Positions 1 to 8,142 are shown, numbered from the stretch's first letter. The stretch is DNA of 40,862 bases from Gemmatimonas phototrophica (GCA_945870175.1 CAMBRJ010000002.1:1-40862); one strand, 5' to 3'. Notes: generated by a model not told the origin, from the letters alone. Translations and numbers: made by a program.

Positions 1-55
1 CGAACGACTCAAGTGGACCGGCCCCTCGTGGCGTATCGGACGTCCAGCCACCGCG

Positions 56-439
56 TTATGGGCGCTTGGCCACCAGTTCGATCTCGACTGACGCGTTGAG
101 CGGCAGCCCGGCCACCGCCACCGTGGTACGGGCCGGGAACGGCGCCGAGAAGCGCGTGGTGTAGGCGGTGTTCATGGCGGCAAAATTCGCCATATCGGTG
201 AGGTACACGTTGCACTTGATCACGTCGTCCATGGTCAGACCGGCATCTTCCACCACGGCCTGCAGGTTGTCGAACACACGGTGCGTCTGCGCGGTGACAT
301 CGCCGTCGATGAGTTTCGTGGTGGCCGGGTCGATGGGCGTCTGACCGGAGCAGTACAGCAGGTCACCCGCCCAGACGGCGTGTGAGTACGGGCCGATGGC
401 GGCGGGACCGCGCGGGCTGAAGGCAGCAGAACGGGGCAT
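56..439 (-). CDS. ridA: RidA family 2-iminobutanoate/2-iminopropanoate deaminase
   Basis: RidA proteins hydrolyse reactive enamine and imine intermediates, made by PLP enzymes and amino-acid oxidases, to 2-keto acids and ammonia in the cytosol. The 127-residue product has the usual family length. It shows GPYSHAV near residue 16, CSGQ at 30-33 and the RTTVAVAGLP...VEIEL block. R104 matches the catalytic Arg of E. coli RidA, and E119/E121 lie in the conserved acidic stretch. It is the last gene of a minus-strand run (VIT1, rhomboid, ridA), but the 114-bp gap upstream holds a plausible promoter of its own. A DAO-type oxidase, which would generate imino acids, lies 1.6 kb upstream on the same strand, so a functional link is plausible but inferred. 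Confidence 0.93.
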   Translation of the reverse strand: MPRSAAFSPRGPAAIGPYSHAVWAGDLLYCSGQTPIDPATTKLIDGDVTAQTHRVFDNLQAVVEDAGLTMDDVIKCNVYLTDMANFAAMNTAYTTRFSAPFPARTTVAVAGLPLNASVEIELVAKRP

Positions 440-494
440 GGGGGTGCGGGAGAGTGGGAGGTCGGTGACGCGTCGATTCGAAATGGTATCGACG

Positions 495-523
495 ATTGTA
501 CCGACGGGCGCAAGACCGGTCGA
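495..523 (-). promoter_or_regulatory. Putative sigma70-type promoter for ridA
   Basis: On the minus strand a TACAAT hexamer (495-500) lies 17 nt downstream of TCGACC (518-523; 4 of 6 matches to TTGACA). Transcription would start near 488, leaving a C-rich leader of about 50 nt before the ridA ATG. The plus-strand 12-mer ACGATTGTACCG, which covers the -10, recurs exactly at 26200-26211. Confidence 0.4.
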
Positions 524-553
524 CGAGCGGCCGATACGTGGGGTGATGCCCGC

Positions 554-1138
554 CTACGCCCTGCGATACCGCCGCGCCGCCAGCACACCCGCAATGAAGC
601 CACCGAGGTGCGACTGCCAACTGATGCCCGTCTGACCCGGTGCGATGCCGAGCACGAGGCCGCCCCAGAGTACGGCCACAAGAATACTGAGCGTGATGCT
701 CATGAAGCTGCGCGCGTACCACCCGCCAAGCAGCAGAAAGCCGAAGTAACCGAACACGACGCCGCTGGCGCCGATGTGGACGGAGCCGGGCGCGCCGAGC
801 AGCCACGCCATGAGTCCCGAGCCGAGCATCGCGAACAGGGTGACCGGCAGAAAGTGTCGCGCATCGCGCAGCATGACCAGCCAGCCCATCGCCAGAAACG
901 GAATGGTGTTGGCGATGAGGTGCTGCATGTTGGCGTGCAGGAACGGCGCGAAGAGAATGCCGCGCAGTCCGGTGAGGGTGCGTGGAATCACGCCGTACTG
1001 CATGAGCGCCCCACCGGCGATGCCGTTCACCACGAAGGCGGTCCACGTGGCGCCCGCCGTGGCACTGAGTGTGCTGACTTGCTGCTTGAGGGTGCGTGTG
1101 GCGCGCTTGGCGCTCTGCACGACGGGTGACTTGGCCAT
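554..1138 (-). CDS. Rhomboid family intramembrane serine protease
   Basis: Rhomboids cleave transmembrane substrates inside the lipid bilayer. The 194-residue protein is a compact six-helix type. It has HANMQHLIANT at 68-78 (the HxN loop region), the nucleophile in GASG (S125) and the dyad His in SHLGGFIAG (H177). Helices fill nearly all of residues 31-190. The ATG lies only 6 nt past the stop of the VIT1 gene, so the two are almost certainly cotranscribed. The substrate cannot be told from sequence. Catalytic residues look intact. Confidence 0.92.
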   Translation of the reverse strand: MAKSPVVQSAKRATRTLKQQVSTLSATAGATWTAFVVNGIAGGALMQYGVIPRTLTGLRGILFAPFLHANMQHLIANTIPFLAMGWLVMLRDARHFLPVTLFAMLGSGLMAWLLGAPGSVHIGASGVVFGYFGFLLLGGWYARSFMSITLSILVAVLWGGLVLGIAPGQTGISWQSHLGGFIAGVLAARRYRRA

Positions 1139-1144
1139 CGGGTA

Positions 1145-1840
1145 CTAAACCGGTGAGCCGACGAGTTTGCCGATCAGCGCCGTCGACACCATGGCGATCG
1201 CGCCCCAGAACGTGACGCGCGCCGCACCGCGCCACAGCGACGCGCCGCCCAGTTGCGCCGCCAGCATGCCCAGTCCGCCCAGTGCCACTATCGTGGAGCC
1301 GAACACGAGTGGTGTGAGAACTTCCGTGGAGGCGACGAACACGAAGAGCACGGGCAGGCCGGCGCCGACGGCAAAGGCCGCGGCTGAGGCGAGGGCCGCT
1401 TGCACCGGACGCGCGCGCGTGAAGTCGTGGATGCCCAACTCATCGCGCGCGTGCGCGCCAAGTGCGTCGTGCGCAGTGAGCTCCACGGCCACCTGCTGGG
1501 CCAGCTCTGGGCTCAGTCCGCGCGACACATAAATGCTGGCCAGCTCCGCGAGTTCGTGCTCGGGCTGGGTGGCCAGCTCCATCTGCTCACGTGCGAGGTC
1601 GGCCGTCTCGGTATCGGACTGCGAACTCACCGACACATACTCGCCGGCAGCCATCGACAACGCGCCGGCCACCAAGCCGGCCAGTGCCGCCACCACCACC
1701 GAGGCGCGATCGGGTTGCGCGGCCGCGACGCCCACCACGAGACTGCTGGTCGAGATCAGTCCATCGTTGGCACCAAGCACGGCGGCGCGCAGCCAGCCGA
1801 TGTTGGCGCTCTTGTGGGTTTCGGAGTGCGAAGCGGGCAT
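1145..1840 (-). CDS. VIT1/CCC1 family Fe2+/Mn2+ transporter
   Basis: This is a membrane transporter of the vacuolar iron transporter family, which in bacteria moves Fe2+/Mn2+ across the inner membrane. The signature GANDGLISTSSLVVGVAAA is followed by AGALSMAAGEYVSVSSQ, a soluble ELAxIYxxRGL / AHARDELGI segment (the metal-binding hairpin of the family), and C-terminal helices. The ORF track starts at 1969, but its first 43 codons read through an intergenic inverted repeat. ATG 1840 gives MPASHSETHKSANIGWLRAAV, the normal family N-terminus, and 231 residues. It heads a likely operon with the rhomboid gene. No clear Shine-Dalgarno is visible. Confidence 0.9.
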   Translation of the reverse strand: MPASHSETHKSANIGWLRAAVLGANDGLISTSSLVVGVAAAQPDRASVVVAALAGLVAGALSMAAGEYVSVSSQSDTETADLAREQMELATQPEHELAELASIYVSRGLSPELAQQVAVELTAHDALGAHARDELGIHDFTRARPVQAALASAAAFAVGAGLPVLFVFVASTEVLTPLVFGSTIVALGGLGMLAAQLGGASLWRGAARVTFWGAIAMVSTALIGKLVGSPV

Positions 1841-1868
1841 GGATGGACTGGAAGAGGTCGAACGACCA

Positions 1869-2000
1869 CAGCAAGAACAAAAGCCAGAACACGGATGACA
1901 CGGAGCTACGCGGAAACCACACGGATAAGCCAACAGCGTCTTTTGCTTATCTATGCTGCTTCGGTGCAATCAGCATGATCCGTGTTCCGGCATTTTGCTG
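1869..2000. repeat. Long imperfect inverted repeat, ACACGGAT/GATAAGC type (element 1)
   Basis: Nested palindrome between the stop of the FAD oxidoreductase and the start of the VIT1 gene. Outer pairs are CAGCAA 1869-1874 with TTGCTG 1995-2000, and GAACACGGAT 1887-1896 with ATCCGTGTTC 1978-1987. The inner stem is GATAAGC 1924-1930 with GCTTATC 1945-1951. The same two arm motifs in the same order recur in the element at 29754-29870. No protein-coding capacity is evident. Confidence 0.75.
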
Positions 2001-2030
2001 TCTCGAGCACCCGGCAAGCACAGCCCGTCG

Positions 2031-3251
2031 CTAGATCACGTTCCGCTCCACCAACGGCGCGTTCGCCGCGATTCGCTCGAGCCCCAGCGGCGACAAGTCG
2101 AGCACACCGTACGACCCCGTGGCGATCAATTCGGCCATACCCAGCCCAACCGCCGGCGCTTGCTGCAAGCCGTGTCCCGAGAAGCCCGCCGCCACGAACG
2201 CATTCCGCACGCCCGGAAGCCGCCCCACCAGCCCGTTCTGATCGAAGGTGTTGTACTCGTAGTACCCCGCCCACGAGCCGGTTACCCGCAACTCGTCGAA
2301 CTGCGGCACGCGCTCGGCCAGACGCGGCCACAGCCAGTCGTTGAAGAGGCCGTGGTCCACCTTGTCGAGTGGCGCATCGTCGACATCGTCGCCACGCGGT
2401 GGTGAACCGCACAGGAATTGCCCCGCCTCGCCATCGGGGCGGAACCAGAAGCCACTGGGGTCGATCACCAGCGGACACCCCGGCAAGGGCCCCGGTGCCT
2501 GCAACGAGAACACGTCGCGTTTGCGGGCCCTTACGGGCAGATCGAAGCCGAGCTTCGCGGCGATTGGTGACGACCAGGCGCCGGCGGCAATGAGGACGGC
2601 GTCAGCCGCCACCCGCTCACCCTGTGCTGTGAGCACCGACTGCACCGCGCCATCACGCACATCGAAGTCGACGGCCTCGACCTCGAGAAAGCGCGCACCC
2701 TGCGCGATGGCGTGGTGCCGGAACGCTTGCAGCGCCGAATACCCGTCGAACCAGCCTTCACCGCTCGTCGCCGTCGACAGCCCCAGGGAGCCCAGCGCGA
2801 TCTGGTCAACACTCAGCCACGGGAATCGTACCAAGAGCTCGGCCGGCGATAGCAGCGCTACCGACGCGTTGCATTGCGCCTGCAACGCCTGATTCTCCGC
2901 CAGCACATGGGCGCCGGCGTCGGTGGCGAGATACAGGTAGCCCGGCTCCACGAGCCCGATGCCGGGGCGATCGTCTCCCACGGCCAGCAGACGACCGATG
3001 TCGCGGTAGAACGCCAAACTCTGTTGTGAGATCCGGATATTGATCTCGGTGGAGAACTGCTGCCGGATAGCGCACACCGACAGCGCGCTCGAGGCCCGGG
3101 CATACGACGCGTCGCGCTCGAGGACCGTGGCGCGGATACCGAAGCGCGCGCCCAGGAACGAGGCGGTGGCGGCGCCCATCACGCCACCACCGATGATCAC
3201 GACTTTCGTCGCAGGGTCCACCTGCTGGTTCCGCAAAACGTCTGGAGACAT
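2031..3251 (-). CDS. FAD-dependent oxidoreductase, DAO family (glycine/D-amino-acid oxidase-like)
   Basis: The 406-residue flavoprotein has an N-terminal Rossmann motif VVIIGGGVMGAATASFLG (GGGVMG at 21-26) and an ERD acidic loop. The C-terminal segment WAGYYEYNTFDQNGLVG...AAGFSGHGLQQAPAVG is typical of DAO-fold amine and amino-acid oxidases. The layout resembles FOXRED1/sarcosine-oxidase-like members, and the exact substrate is unknown. The ATG at 3251 leaves only 11 bp to the divergent ornithine-cyclodeaminase-like gene. A GTG at 3221 just before the Rossmann strand, preceded by AGCAGG, is an alternative start. With the reductase-like and deacylase-like genes next door, a role in D-amino-acid or secondary-amine catabolism is a reasonable inference. 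Confidence 0.88.
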   Translation of the reverse strand: MSPDVLRNQQVDPATKVVIIGGGVMGAATASFLGARFGIRATVLERDASYARASSALSVCAIRQQFSTEINIRISQQSLAFYRDIGRLLAVGDDRPGIGLVEPGYLYLATDAGAHVLAENQALQAQCNASVALLSPAELLVRFPWLSVDQIALGSLGLSTATSGEGWFDGYSALQAFRHHAIAQGARFLEVEAVDFDVRDGAVQSVLTAQGERVAADAVLIAAGAWSSPIAAKLGFDLPVRARKRDVFSLQAPGPLPGCPLVIDPSGFWFRPDGEAGQFLCGSPPRGDDVDDAPLDKVDHGLFNDWLWPRLAERVPQFDELRVTGSWAGYYEYNTFDQNGLVGRLPGVRNAFVAAGFSGHGLQQAPAVGLGMAELIATGSYGVLDLSPLGLERIAANAPLVERNVI

Positions 3252-3262
3252 AGAATTCCAAG
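3251..3262 (+). promoter_or_regulatory. Possible leaderless-type -10 for the ornithine-cyclodeaminase-like gene
   Basis: TAGAAT at 3251-3256 ends 6 nt before the ATG at 3263, which would place the transcription start at or near the start codon. This would explain the absence of a Shine-Dalgarno and the 11-bp divergent gap. No good -35 hexamer is visible, so support is weak. Confidence 0.25.
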
Positions 3263-4192
3263 ATGCTGCCGTATCGTTCCGCTGAACAGGTCCACGCGGC
3301 TTTGCCGTGGTCCACGCTGGTCTCCGCTTTGCGGGACGCCTTCGCGGCTGGTGCGACCGTGCCGCGGAGACATGCGCACGCGCTCAGCGACCGGGACTCA
3401 CTGCTCCTGATGCCGGCGTGGAGCGACGACGCGCTTGGTGTGAAGGTGGTGACGTTCATGCCCGACGCGCGCGCCGCCCGCACGGTGCAGGCGCTGTACA
3501 TTATGCTGGATCGGCACACCGGTGAGCCGCTGGCGGTGCTCGACGGTGAAGCGCTCACGGTGCGGCGCACGGCGGCCACGTCGGTGCTGGCCGCCAGCTA
3601 TCTGGCGCGGGATGACGCGAGCGACCTGTTGGTGATCGGCACGGGCACGCTGGCCCCGTACATGGTGCGGGCGTACTGCGCCATGCGGCCCGCCATCACC
3701 CGCGTACGCATCTGGGGACGCACGCCGTCCCGCGCGGCGGCGCTGGCCAACGCGCTCGCGAGCGAAGGACTGCCGGTGGAGGCATGCCCGGGCAATCTCG
3801 ACGCGTTACACCTCGCGCTGGCCGCGTCGCACATCGTCTGTGCCGCCACGACGTCCCGCACGCCGATCGTGGAGGGCGCGTGGTTGTCGTCCGGCACCCA
3901 CGTGGATCTGGTGGGTGGCTTCACGCCCGCCATGCGCGAAGCCGATGACGACACGATGTGTGCCAGTCGCATTGTGGTGGACAGCTACGACGGTGCCCTG
4001 AGCGAGGCCGGCGACCTGATCGATCCGCTGGCCCGCGGCGTGTTCCCGCGTGGACAGGTGGTGGCCGAGCTGCGCGAGCTGGTGGTGGGCACCATTCCGG
4101 GGCGCACCGACCGCGCGCAGATCACGTTGTTCAAGTCGGTTGGACTCGCGCTCGAAGATCTGGCGGCCGCGACGCTGGTGTGCGACGCGTAG
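3263..4192 (+). CDS. Ornithine cyclodeaminase / mu-crystallin family protein
   Basis: Members of this NAD(P)-dependent family include ornithine and alanine cyclodeaminases, alanine dehydrogenase and ketimine reductases. The 309 residues show GVKVVTF, the LDxxTGEPLAVLDGEALTVRRTAA substrate-side block, a Rossmann segment LLVIGTGTLAPYMV (the usual GAGxQA is GTGTLA here), VDLVGGFTPAMREAD and VDSYDGALSEAGDL. Length is typical. It is divergent from the DAO-type oxidase and is followed by a secreted D-aminoacylase-like gene on the same strand. The product may therefore reduce or rearrange a cyclic imine or amino acid released by those enzymes. The precise reaction cannot be assigned from motifs. Confidence 0.87.
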   Translation: MLPYRSAEQVHAALPWSTLVSALRDAFAAGATVPRRHAHALSDRDSLLLMPAWSDDALGVKVVTFMPDARAARTVQALYIMLDRHTGEPLAVLDGEALTVRRTAATSVLAASYLARDDASDLLVIGTGTLAPYMVRAYCAMRPAITRVRIWGRTPSRAAALANALASEGLPVEACPGNLDALHLALAASHIVCAATTSRTPIVEGAWLSSGTHVDLVGGFTPAMREADDDTMCASRIVVDSYDGALSEAGDLIDPLARGVFPRGQVVAELRELVVGTIPGRTDRAQITLFKSVGLALEDLAAATLVCDA

Positions 4193-4229
4193 CATGGCTG
4201 GTCACGCTTTCAACACACGACTCTCGATC

Positions 4230-5813
4230 ATGACTCTCCTATCATCTGTCCGTCGCGCTGGCGTGCTCGGTGCGTTCATCGCTGCGCTGCCTGTTGGCGC
4301 AGCCTTGCCGGCGCAAGGCGCGGTGGACGTGCTCATCACGGGTGCGATGGTGTACGACGGCACCGGCGCCGCAGGACGCATCACGAACGTCGGCATTCGC
4401 GGCGACCGCATTGCGTTCGTCGGTGCGATCCCGAGCGGCACCACGGCCGCGCGTCGCATCGATGCCACCGGGCTGATCGTGTCGCCGGGGTTTATTGATC
4501 CGCACACCCACGCGTATGGAGGGCTGCCGCGCTTGAATTCGGAGCGCCGCTTGAGTGCGTCCTCCTTGATGCAGGGCGTCACGACGGTCACGATCGGCCC
4601 CGACGGAAGCGGACCGTTCGATGTGAGGCGCGTGCTCGACGAATCCGAGAAGCTGGGGCTTGGCACCAACGCCTATGCCACCGTCGGCTTCGGCACGGTG
4701 CGCGCCCACGTGATGGGCGCGTCGTCGTCGCCGGCCACGACGGTGCAGATCGATTCCATGCGCGCGCTCATCACGAAGGCCATGCAGGAGGGCGCGCTCG
4801 GCGTGGGCTCAGGCTTGTTCTACGCGCCGCAAAGCTACGCCAGCACCGACGAAGCGATCGCCGTGATCTCGGCCGCGAAACCGTTCGGCGGCGTGTACGA
4901 CACGCATCAGCGCGACGAGTCGAGTTACACGATTGGGTTGTTGGCGTCGGTACGCGAAACGATTCGTATCGGCTGTGAATCGGGTCTCACGACGAACGTG
5001 GGACACATCAAGACGCTCGGTGTGGATGTGTGGGGCAAGGCCGACAGCGTGTTGGGCATCATGCGTGCGGCGCGCGCCAGGGGATGCATGGTCACGGCCG
5101 ATCAGTATCCATGGACCGCGAGTGGAACAGGATTGAGTGCGGCGTTGGTGCCGCGCTGGGCGCAGGCCGGCGGCAACGACTCGCTCAAGCTGCGCATTGC
5201 CGATGCCGCAGTGCGGGAGAAGATGCTGGTGGAAATGCGCGACAACCTGCGTCGTCGTGGTGGCGACAGCACGCTGTTGCTCACTGGTGGCAGTGCCGCC
5301 GCGACGTCGTATATCGGCAAGACACTCAAGCAGGCGGCGACCGAGCGGAACATGCCGGCGGTGGAGACGGCGCTGGCGATGATCAACGAGGGGCTCGACA
5401 TGAGCGTGGCGTCGTTCAACATGACCGAGGCCGACCTCGAAACGTTCATGAAGGATCCGTACGTGATGACGAGCTCCGACGGGTCGGACGGACACCCACG
5501 CCTGTATGGCACCTACCCGCGCAAGATCCGTCGGTACGTGCTCGACAAGCCGGTGATCACGATGGAGCGGATGGTGCGCGCGTCGTCGGGGCAGGTGGCT
5601 GAGACGTATCGCATGGTCGATCGTGGCGTGCTGCGCGCCGGTGCGTTCGCCGATGTGATCGTGTTCGATCCCAAGACCATCCGCGACGACGCGACCTATG
5701 TGGAGCCGAAACGGCTCTCGACTGGGATGGTGTGGGTGTTCGTGAACGGACAGGCGGCGGTGCAGGAGCGGAAGATGACGAACGTGTTCGCGGGGCGCGC
5801 GCTGCGTCGCTAG
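4230..5813 (+). CDS. Exported N-acyl-D-amino-acid deacylase-like amidohydrolase
   Basis: This is an amidohydrolase-superfamily enzyme resembling D-aminoacylase, which releases D-amino acids from N-acyl-D-amino acids using bound zinc. Family blocks are present in order: VDVLITGAMVYDGTG, PGFIDPHTHAYGG (HxH), GVTTVTIG, GALGVGSGLFYAPQSYAS, THQRDE, GHIKTLG, ADQYPWTASGTG and SSDGSDGHPRLYGTYPRK. The tracked ORF starts at 4050 inside the upstream gene. ATG 4230 gives a clear signal peptide (MTLLSSVRRAG...PAQGA) and 527 residues; ATG 4194 is an alternative. The protein is therefore probably periplasmic or secreted. It follows the ornithine-cyclodeaminase-like gene by about 40 nt and is likely cotranscribed. 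Dihydroorotase-like relatives with other substrates cannot be excluded. Confidence 0.85.
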   Translation: MTLLSSVRRAGVLGAFIAALPVGAALPAQGAVDVLITGAMVYDGTGAAGRITNVGIRGDRIAFVGAIPSGTTAARRIDATGLIVSPGFIDPHTHAYGGLPRLNSERRLSASSLMQGVTTVTIGPDGSGPFDVRRVLDESEKLGLGTNAYATVGFGTVRAHVMGASSSPATTVQIDSMRALITKAMQEGALGVGSGLFYAPQSYASTDEAIAVISAAKPFGGVYDTHQRDESSYTIGLLASVRETIRIGCESGLTTNVGHIKTLGVDVWGKADSVLGIMRAARARGCMVTADQYPWTASGTGLSAALVPRWAQAGGNDSLKLRIADAAVREKMLVEMRDNLRRRGGDSTLLLTGGSAAATSYIGKTLKQAATERNMPAVETALAMINEGLDMSVASFNMTEADLETFMKDPYVMTSSDGSDGHPRLYGTYPRKIRRYVLDKPVITMERMVRASSGQVAETYRMVDRGVLRAGAFADVIVFDPKTIRDDATYVEPKRLSTGMVWVFVNGQAAVQERKMTNVFAGRALRR

Positions 5814-5821
5814 CGGTTGCC

Positions 5822-5920
5822 GAACTGATCACGCGGAGACGCAGAGGGCGCAGAGCTCGCAGAGGAAAAGTTCTCTCTGCGTTCTCTGCGCCCTCTCGGT
5901 TTTCTCTGCGTGATCAGTTC
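5822..5920. repeat. Long inverted repeat, GCAGAGGGCGCAGAG type (element 2); probable bidirectional terminator
   Basis: Two arms of about 45 nt pair almost completely. The first 18 nt match at 17 positions, followed by a shared 13-mer AGAGGGCGCAGAG and a shared CGCAGAG, around a short AAAAG-containing loop. It lies 8 nt after the stop of the deacylase-like gene and between convergent genes. It could act as a terminator in both directions, but its length and purine-strand repetitiveness exceed an ordinary terminator. Confidence 0.75.
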
Positions 5921-5942
5921 AGCGATCCGTCAGCAACACGCG

Positions 5943-6104
5943 CTACCCGCCGTAGTGCTTCCCCATCTTCCGCCCGTAATACCCACCCACCGCCGTGAGC
6001 ACGATGCTCACCACGAACGCGGTGAACATGCCGAACGGTTCGCCGGCGGCCCAGCCAGCGTATCCACCGATCGTGGCGCCGACAACGGCCAGCAGACGTG
6101 TCAT
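5943..6104 (-). CDS. Small glycine-rich membrane protein (53 residues)
   Basis: This gene is too short for the ORF track. ATG 6104 to TAG 5943 encodes MTRLLAVVGATIGGYAGWAAG, then a second hydrophobic stretch (FTAFVVSIVLTAVGGYYG) and a basic tail GRKMGKHYGG. Two membrane segments with a glycine-zipper-like GxxxGxxxG pattern are evident. The start lies 10 nt downstream of the transketolase stop, implying cotranscription. I have seen small proteins of this form in other bacteria but know no function, so it is called on coding appearance and operon position. Confidence 0.7.
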   Translation of the reverse strand: MTRLLAVVGATIGGYAGWAAGEPFGMFTAFVVSIVLTAVGGYYGRKMGKHYGG

Positions 6105-6114
6105 ACCAACCTGA

Positions 6115-8142
6115 CTAGGCGCCCAGCAGCTCCGTAACAGTGGCGGTCACGTTGTCGGCCGAAATGCCGTACTTCTCGTATAGCGTAGGCGCCGGCGCAC
6201 TGGCACCGAAGGTCGAGATACCGACGATCGCCCCCGTGTCGCCTACCCACTGGTACCACGACATCGGATGCGCCGCTTCCACCGCCACGCGCGGCACGCC
6301 GGCGGGCAGCACGCTGGCGCGATACGATGCGTCTTGGCGGGAGAACAGTTCGAGGCTGGGGCAGCTCACCACCCGCGCGTTCACGCCGTTGGCAGCCAAC
6401 TTCTCACGGGCAGCCAGCGCAATCTCGACTTCCGAACCGCTGGCCATCAGCACCACATTCGGCACGCCGTTCGTGTCGGCGACCACGTACGCCCCGCGCG
6501 GCACACCGGCCCGTGCCCGCGCCGGCTCGTTGTAATACGACAGCTTCTGACGCGTGAGCACGATGGCCGACGGACCGGTGCGATGGGCGATCGCCACGCG
6601 CCACGCTTCGCTTACTTCATCGGCATCGGCTGGACGCAGCACCAGCAAATTCGGAATACAGCGCAACGCCGTGAGATGCTCGATGGGCTGGTGCGTAGGA
6701 CCGTCTTCGCCCAATCCGATGGAATCGTGCGTAAACACATAGATCGCCTGCACGCCCATGAGGGCGGCCAGGCGAATGGCCGGACGCATGTAGTCGCTGA
6801 ACACCAGGAATGTGCCGCCGTACGGGATGATGCCGCCGTGCAGTCCCATGCCATTCATGATCGCGCCCATCGCATGTTCGCGAATGCCGAAATGGAAATT
6901 GCGACCGGCGGCCGCCGTTGGCGCGTAGTACGTCGCGCCCTTCACGTTCGTGAGGTTCGACCCCGTGAGGTCGGCGCTGCCACCCACCAGCTCCGGCGCG
7001 GCCGATGCAATCGCGTTGATCACCACGCCGCTCGCGGCACGACTCGCCACGTTGCCGCTCTTGGCATCGAACACCGGGAAGGCGCTGTCGAGTGCTGCGG
7101 TCACGGTGCCGGCGTTCCGACGCAGCAACTCGGCGGCCAGCGCGGGATGCGCCGCCTGATACGCGGCCCACTTGGCCTTCCACTCGGTGTGCGACGCGGC
7201 CCGAGTGGCCACGCGCTCCGTCCAATGCGCGCGCGCGGCATCGGGCACGAAGAATGGTTCGGTGCTGGGCCAACCGTACGCGGTCTTCGTGAGCGCAATC
7301 TCGGCCGCACCCAACGGCTCACCGTGCGCCTTGGCCGTGTCCTGCTTGTTGGGGGAGCCGAAACCGATGTGCGTCTTCGTGATGATCATCGTGGGACGCT
7401 GCGTGTCGGCCTTCGCTTCCGCGATCGCCGCGTCGATCGCGGCGAGGTCGTTCACATTGGCCACATGCAACACCTGCCAGCCGTATGCCGCGAAACGCTG
7501 CTCGGCGTTGTCGCTGCACGAGAGATCGGTGCTGCCGTCGATCGTGATGCCGTTGTCGTCGAAGAACCCGATCAGTTTGCCGAGCTTGACGTGACCGGCG
7601 TAGCTGGCCGCTTCGTGCGAGATGCCTTCCATGAGGCAGCCGTCGCCGGCCACGAAGTAGGTGTAGTGATCGACGATGTCATGACCGGCGCGATTGAACG
7701 TCGCGGCGAGATGCGACTCGGCCACGGCGAACCCGACCGCGTTGGCGACACCCTGACCGAGTGGACCGGTGGTCGTTTCCACACCGGGCGTGTGATGCAC
7801 TTCGGGGTGGCCCGGCGTTTTGCTCTGCCATTGACGAAAGCGCTTGATCTCGGCCAGCGGCAGGTCGTAGCCGGCCATGTGCAGCGTGCCGTACAACAGC
7901 ATCGAGGCATGTCCAACCGACAACACGAAGCGGTCGCGATCGGCCCACAGCGGGGCCGACGGGTCGTGACGCAGATGCCGCGTGTAGAGCGCGTAGGCGA
8001 GTGGCGCGAGCGCCATCGGGGTGCCGGGGTGCCCGGACTCGGCGGCCTGCACCGCATCCATGGCGAGGGTGCGGATCGTATCGATCGCGAGACGCTCGGT
8101 CTCGGTGACGGCAGCTGCAGCGGGCAAAGCGGACACGGGCAT
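6115..8142 (-). CDS. tkt: Transketolase
   Basis: This ThDP- and Mg-dependent enzyme moves two-carbon ketol units between sugar phosphates in the pentose phosphate pathway. At 675 residues it has the usual length. It carries ESGHPGTPMALAP at the N-terminus, GVETTTGPLGQGVANAVG, the ThDP motif GDGCLMEGISHEAASYAG...DDN, the pyrimidine-domain segment HFGIREHAMGAIMNG, HDSIGLGEDGPTHQPIEHL and a C-terminal transketolase domain. CGGAG five nt upstream of the ATG is a good ribosome-binding site. A small membrane protein gene follows 10 nt after the stop. Confidence 0.97.
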   Translation of the reverse strand: MPVSALPAAAAVTETERLAIDTIRTLAMDAVQAAESGHPGTPMALAPLAYALYTRHLRHDPSAPLWADRDRFVLSVGHASMLLYGTLHMAGYDLPLAEIKRFRQWQSKTPGHPEVHHTPGVETTTGPLGQGVANAVGFAVAESHLAATFNRAGHDIVDHYTYFVAGDGCLMEGISHEAASYAGHVKLGKLIGFFDDNGITIDGSTDLSCSDNAEQRFAAYGWQVLHVANVNDLAAIDAAIAEAKADTQRPTMIITKTHIGFGSPNKQDTAKAHGEPLGAAEIALTKTAYGWPSTEPFFVPDAARAHWTERVATRAASHTEWKAKWAAYQAAHPALAAELLRRNAGTVTAALDSAFPVFDAKSGNVASRAASGVVINAIASAAPELVGGSADLTGSNLTNVKGATYYAPTAAAGRNFHFGIREHAMGAIMNGMGLHGGIIPYGGTFLVFSDYMRPAIRLAALMGVQAIYVFTHDSIGLGEDGPTHQPIEHLTALRCIPNLLVLRPADADEVSEAWRVAIAHRTGPSAIVLTRQKLSYYNEPARARAGVPRGAYVVADTNGVPNVVLMASGSEVEIALAAREKLAANGVNARVVSCPSLELFSRQDASYRASVLPAGVPRVAVEAAHPMSWYQWVGDTGAIVGISTFGASAPAPTLYEKYGISADNVTATVTELLGA

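Noticed and set aside
1-55. Possible gene end at the left edge
   Set aside because: All frames are too short to judge and no motif is visible.
1841-1969. Upstream part of the 274-residue VIT1 ORF
   Set aside because: The extra 43 residues are Cys/Ser-rich, unlike family N-termini, and read through inverted-repeat element 1.
1869-2000. CRISPR-like or tRNA-like structure
   Set aside because: No regularly spaced direct repeats, no cloverleaf, no T-loop consensus; it is a single nested palindrome.
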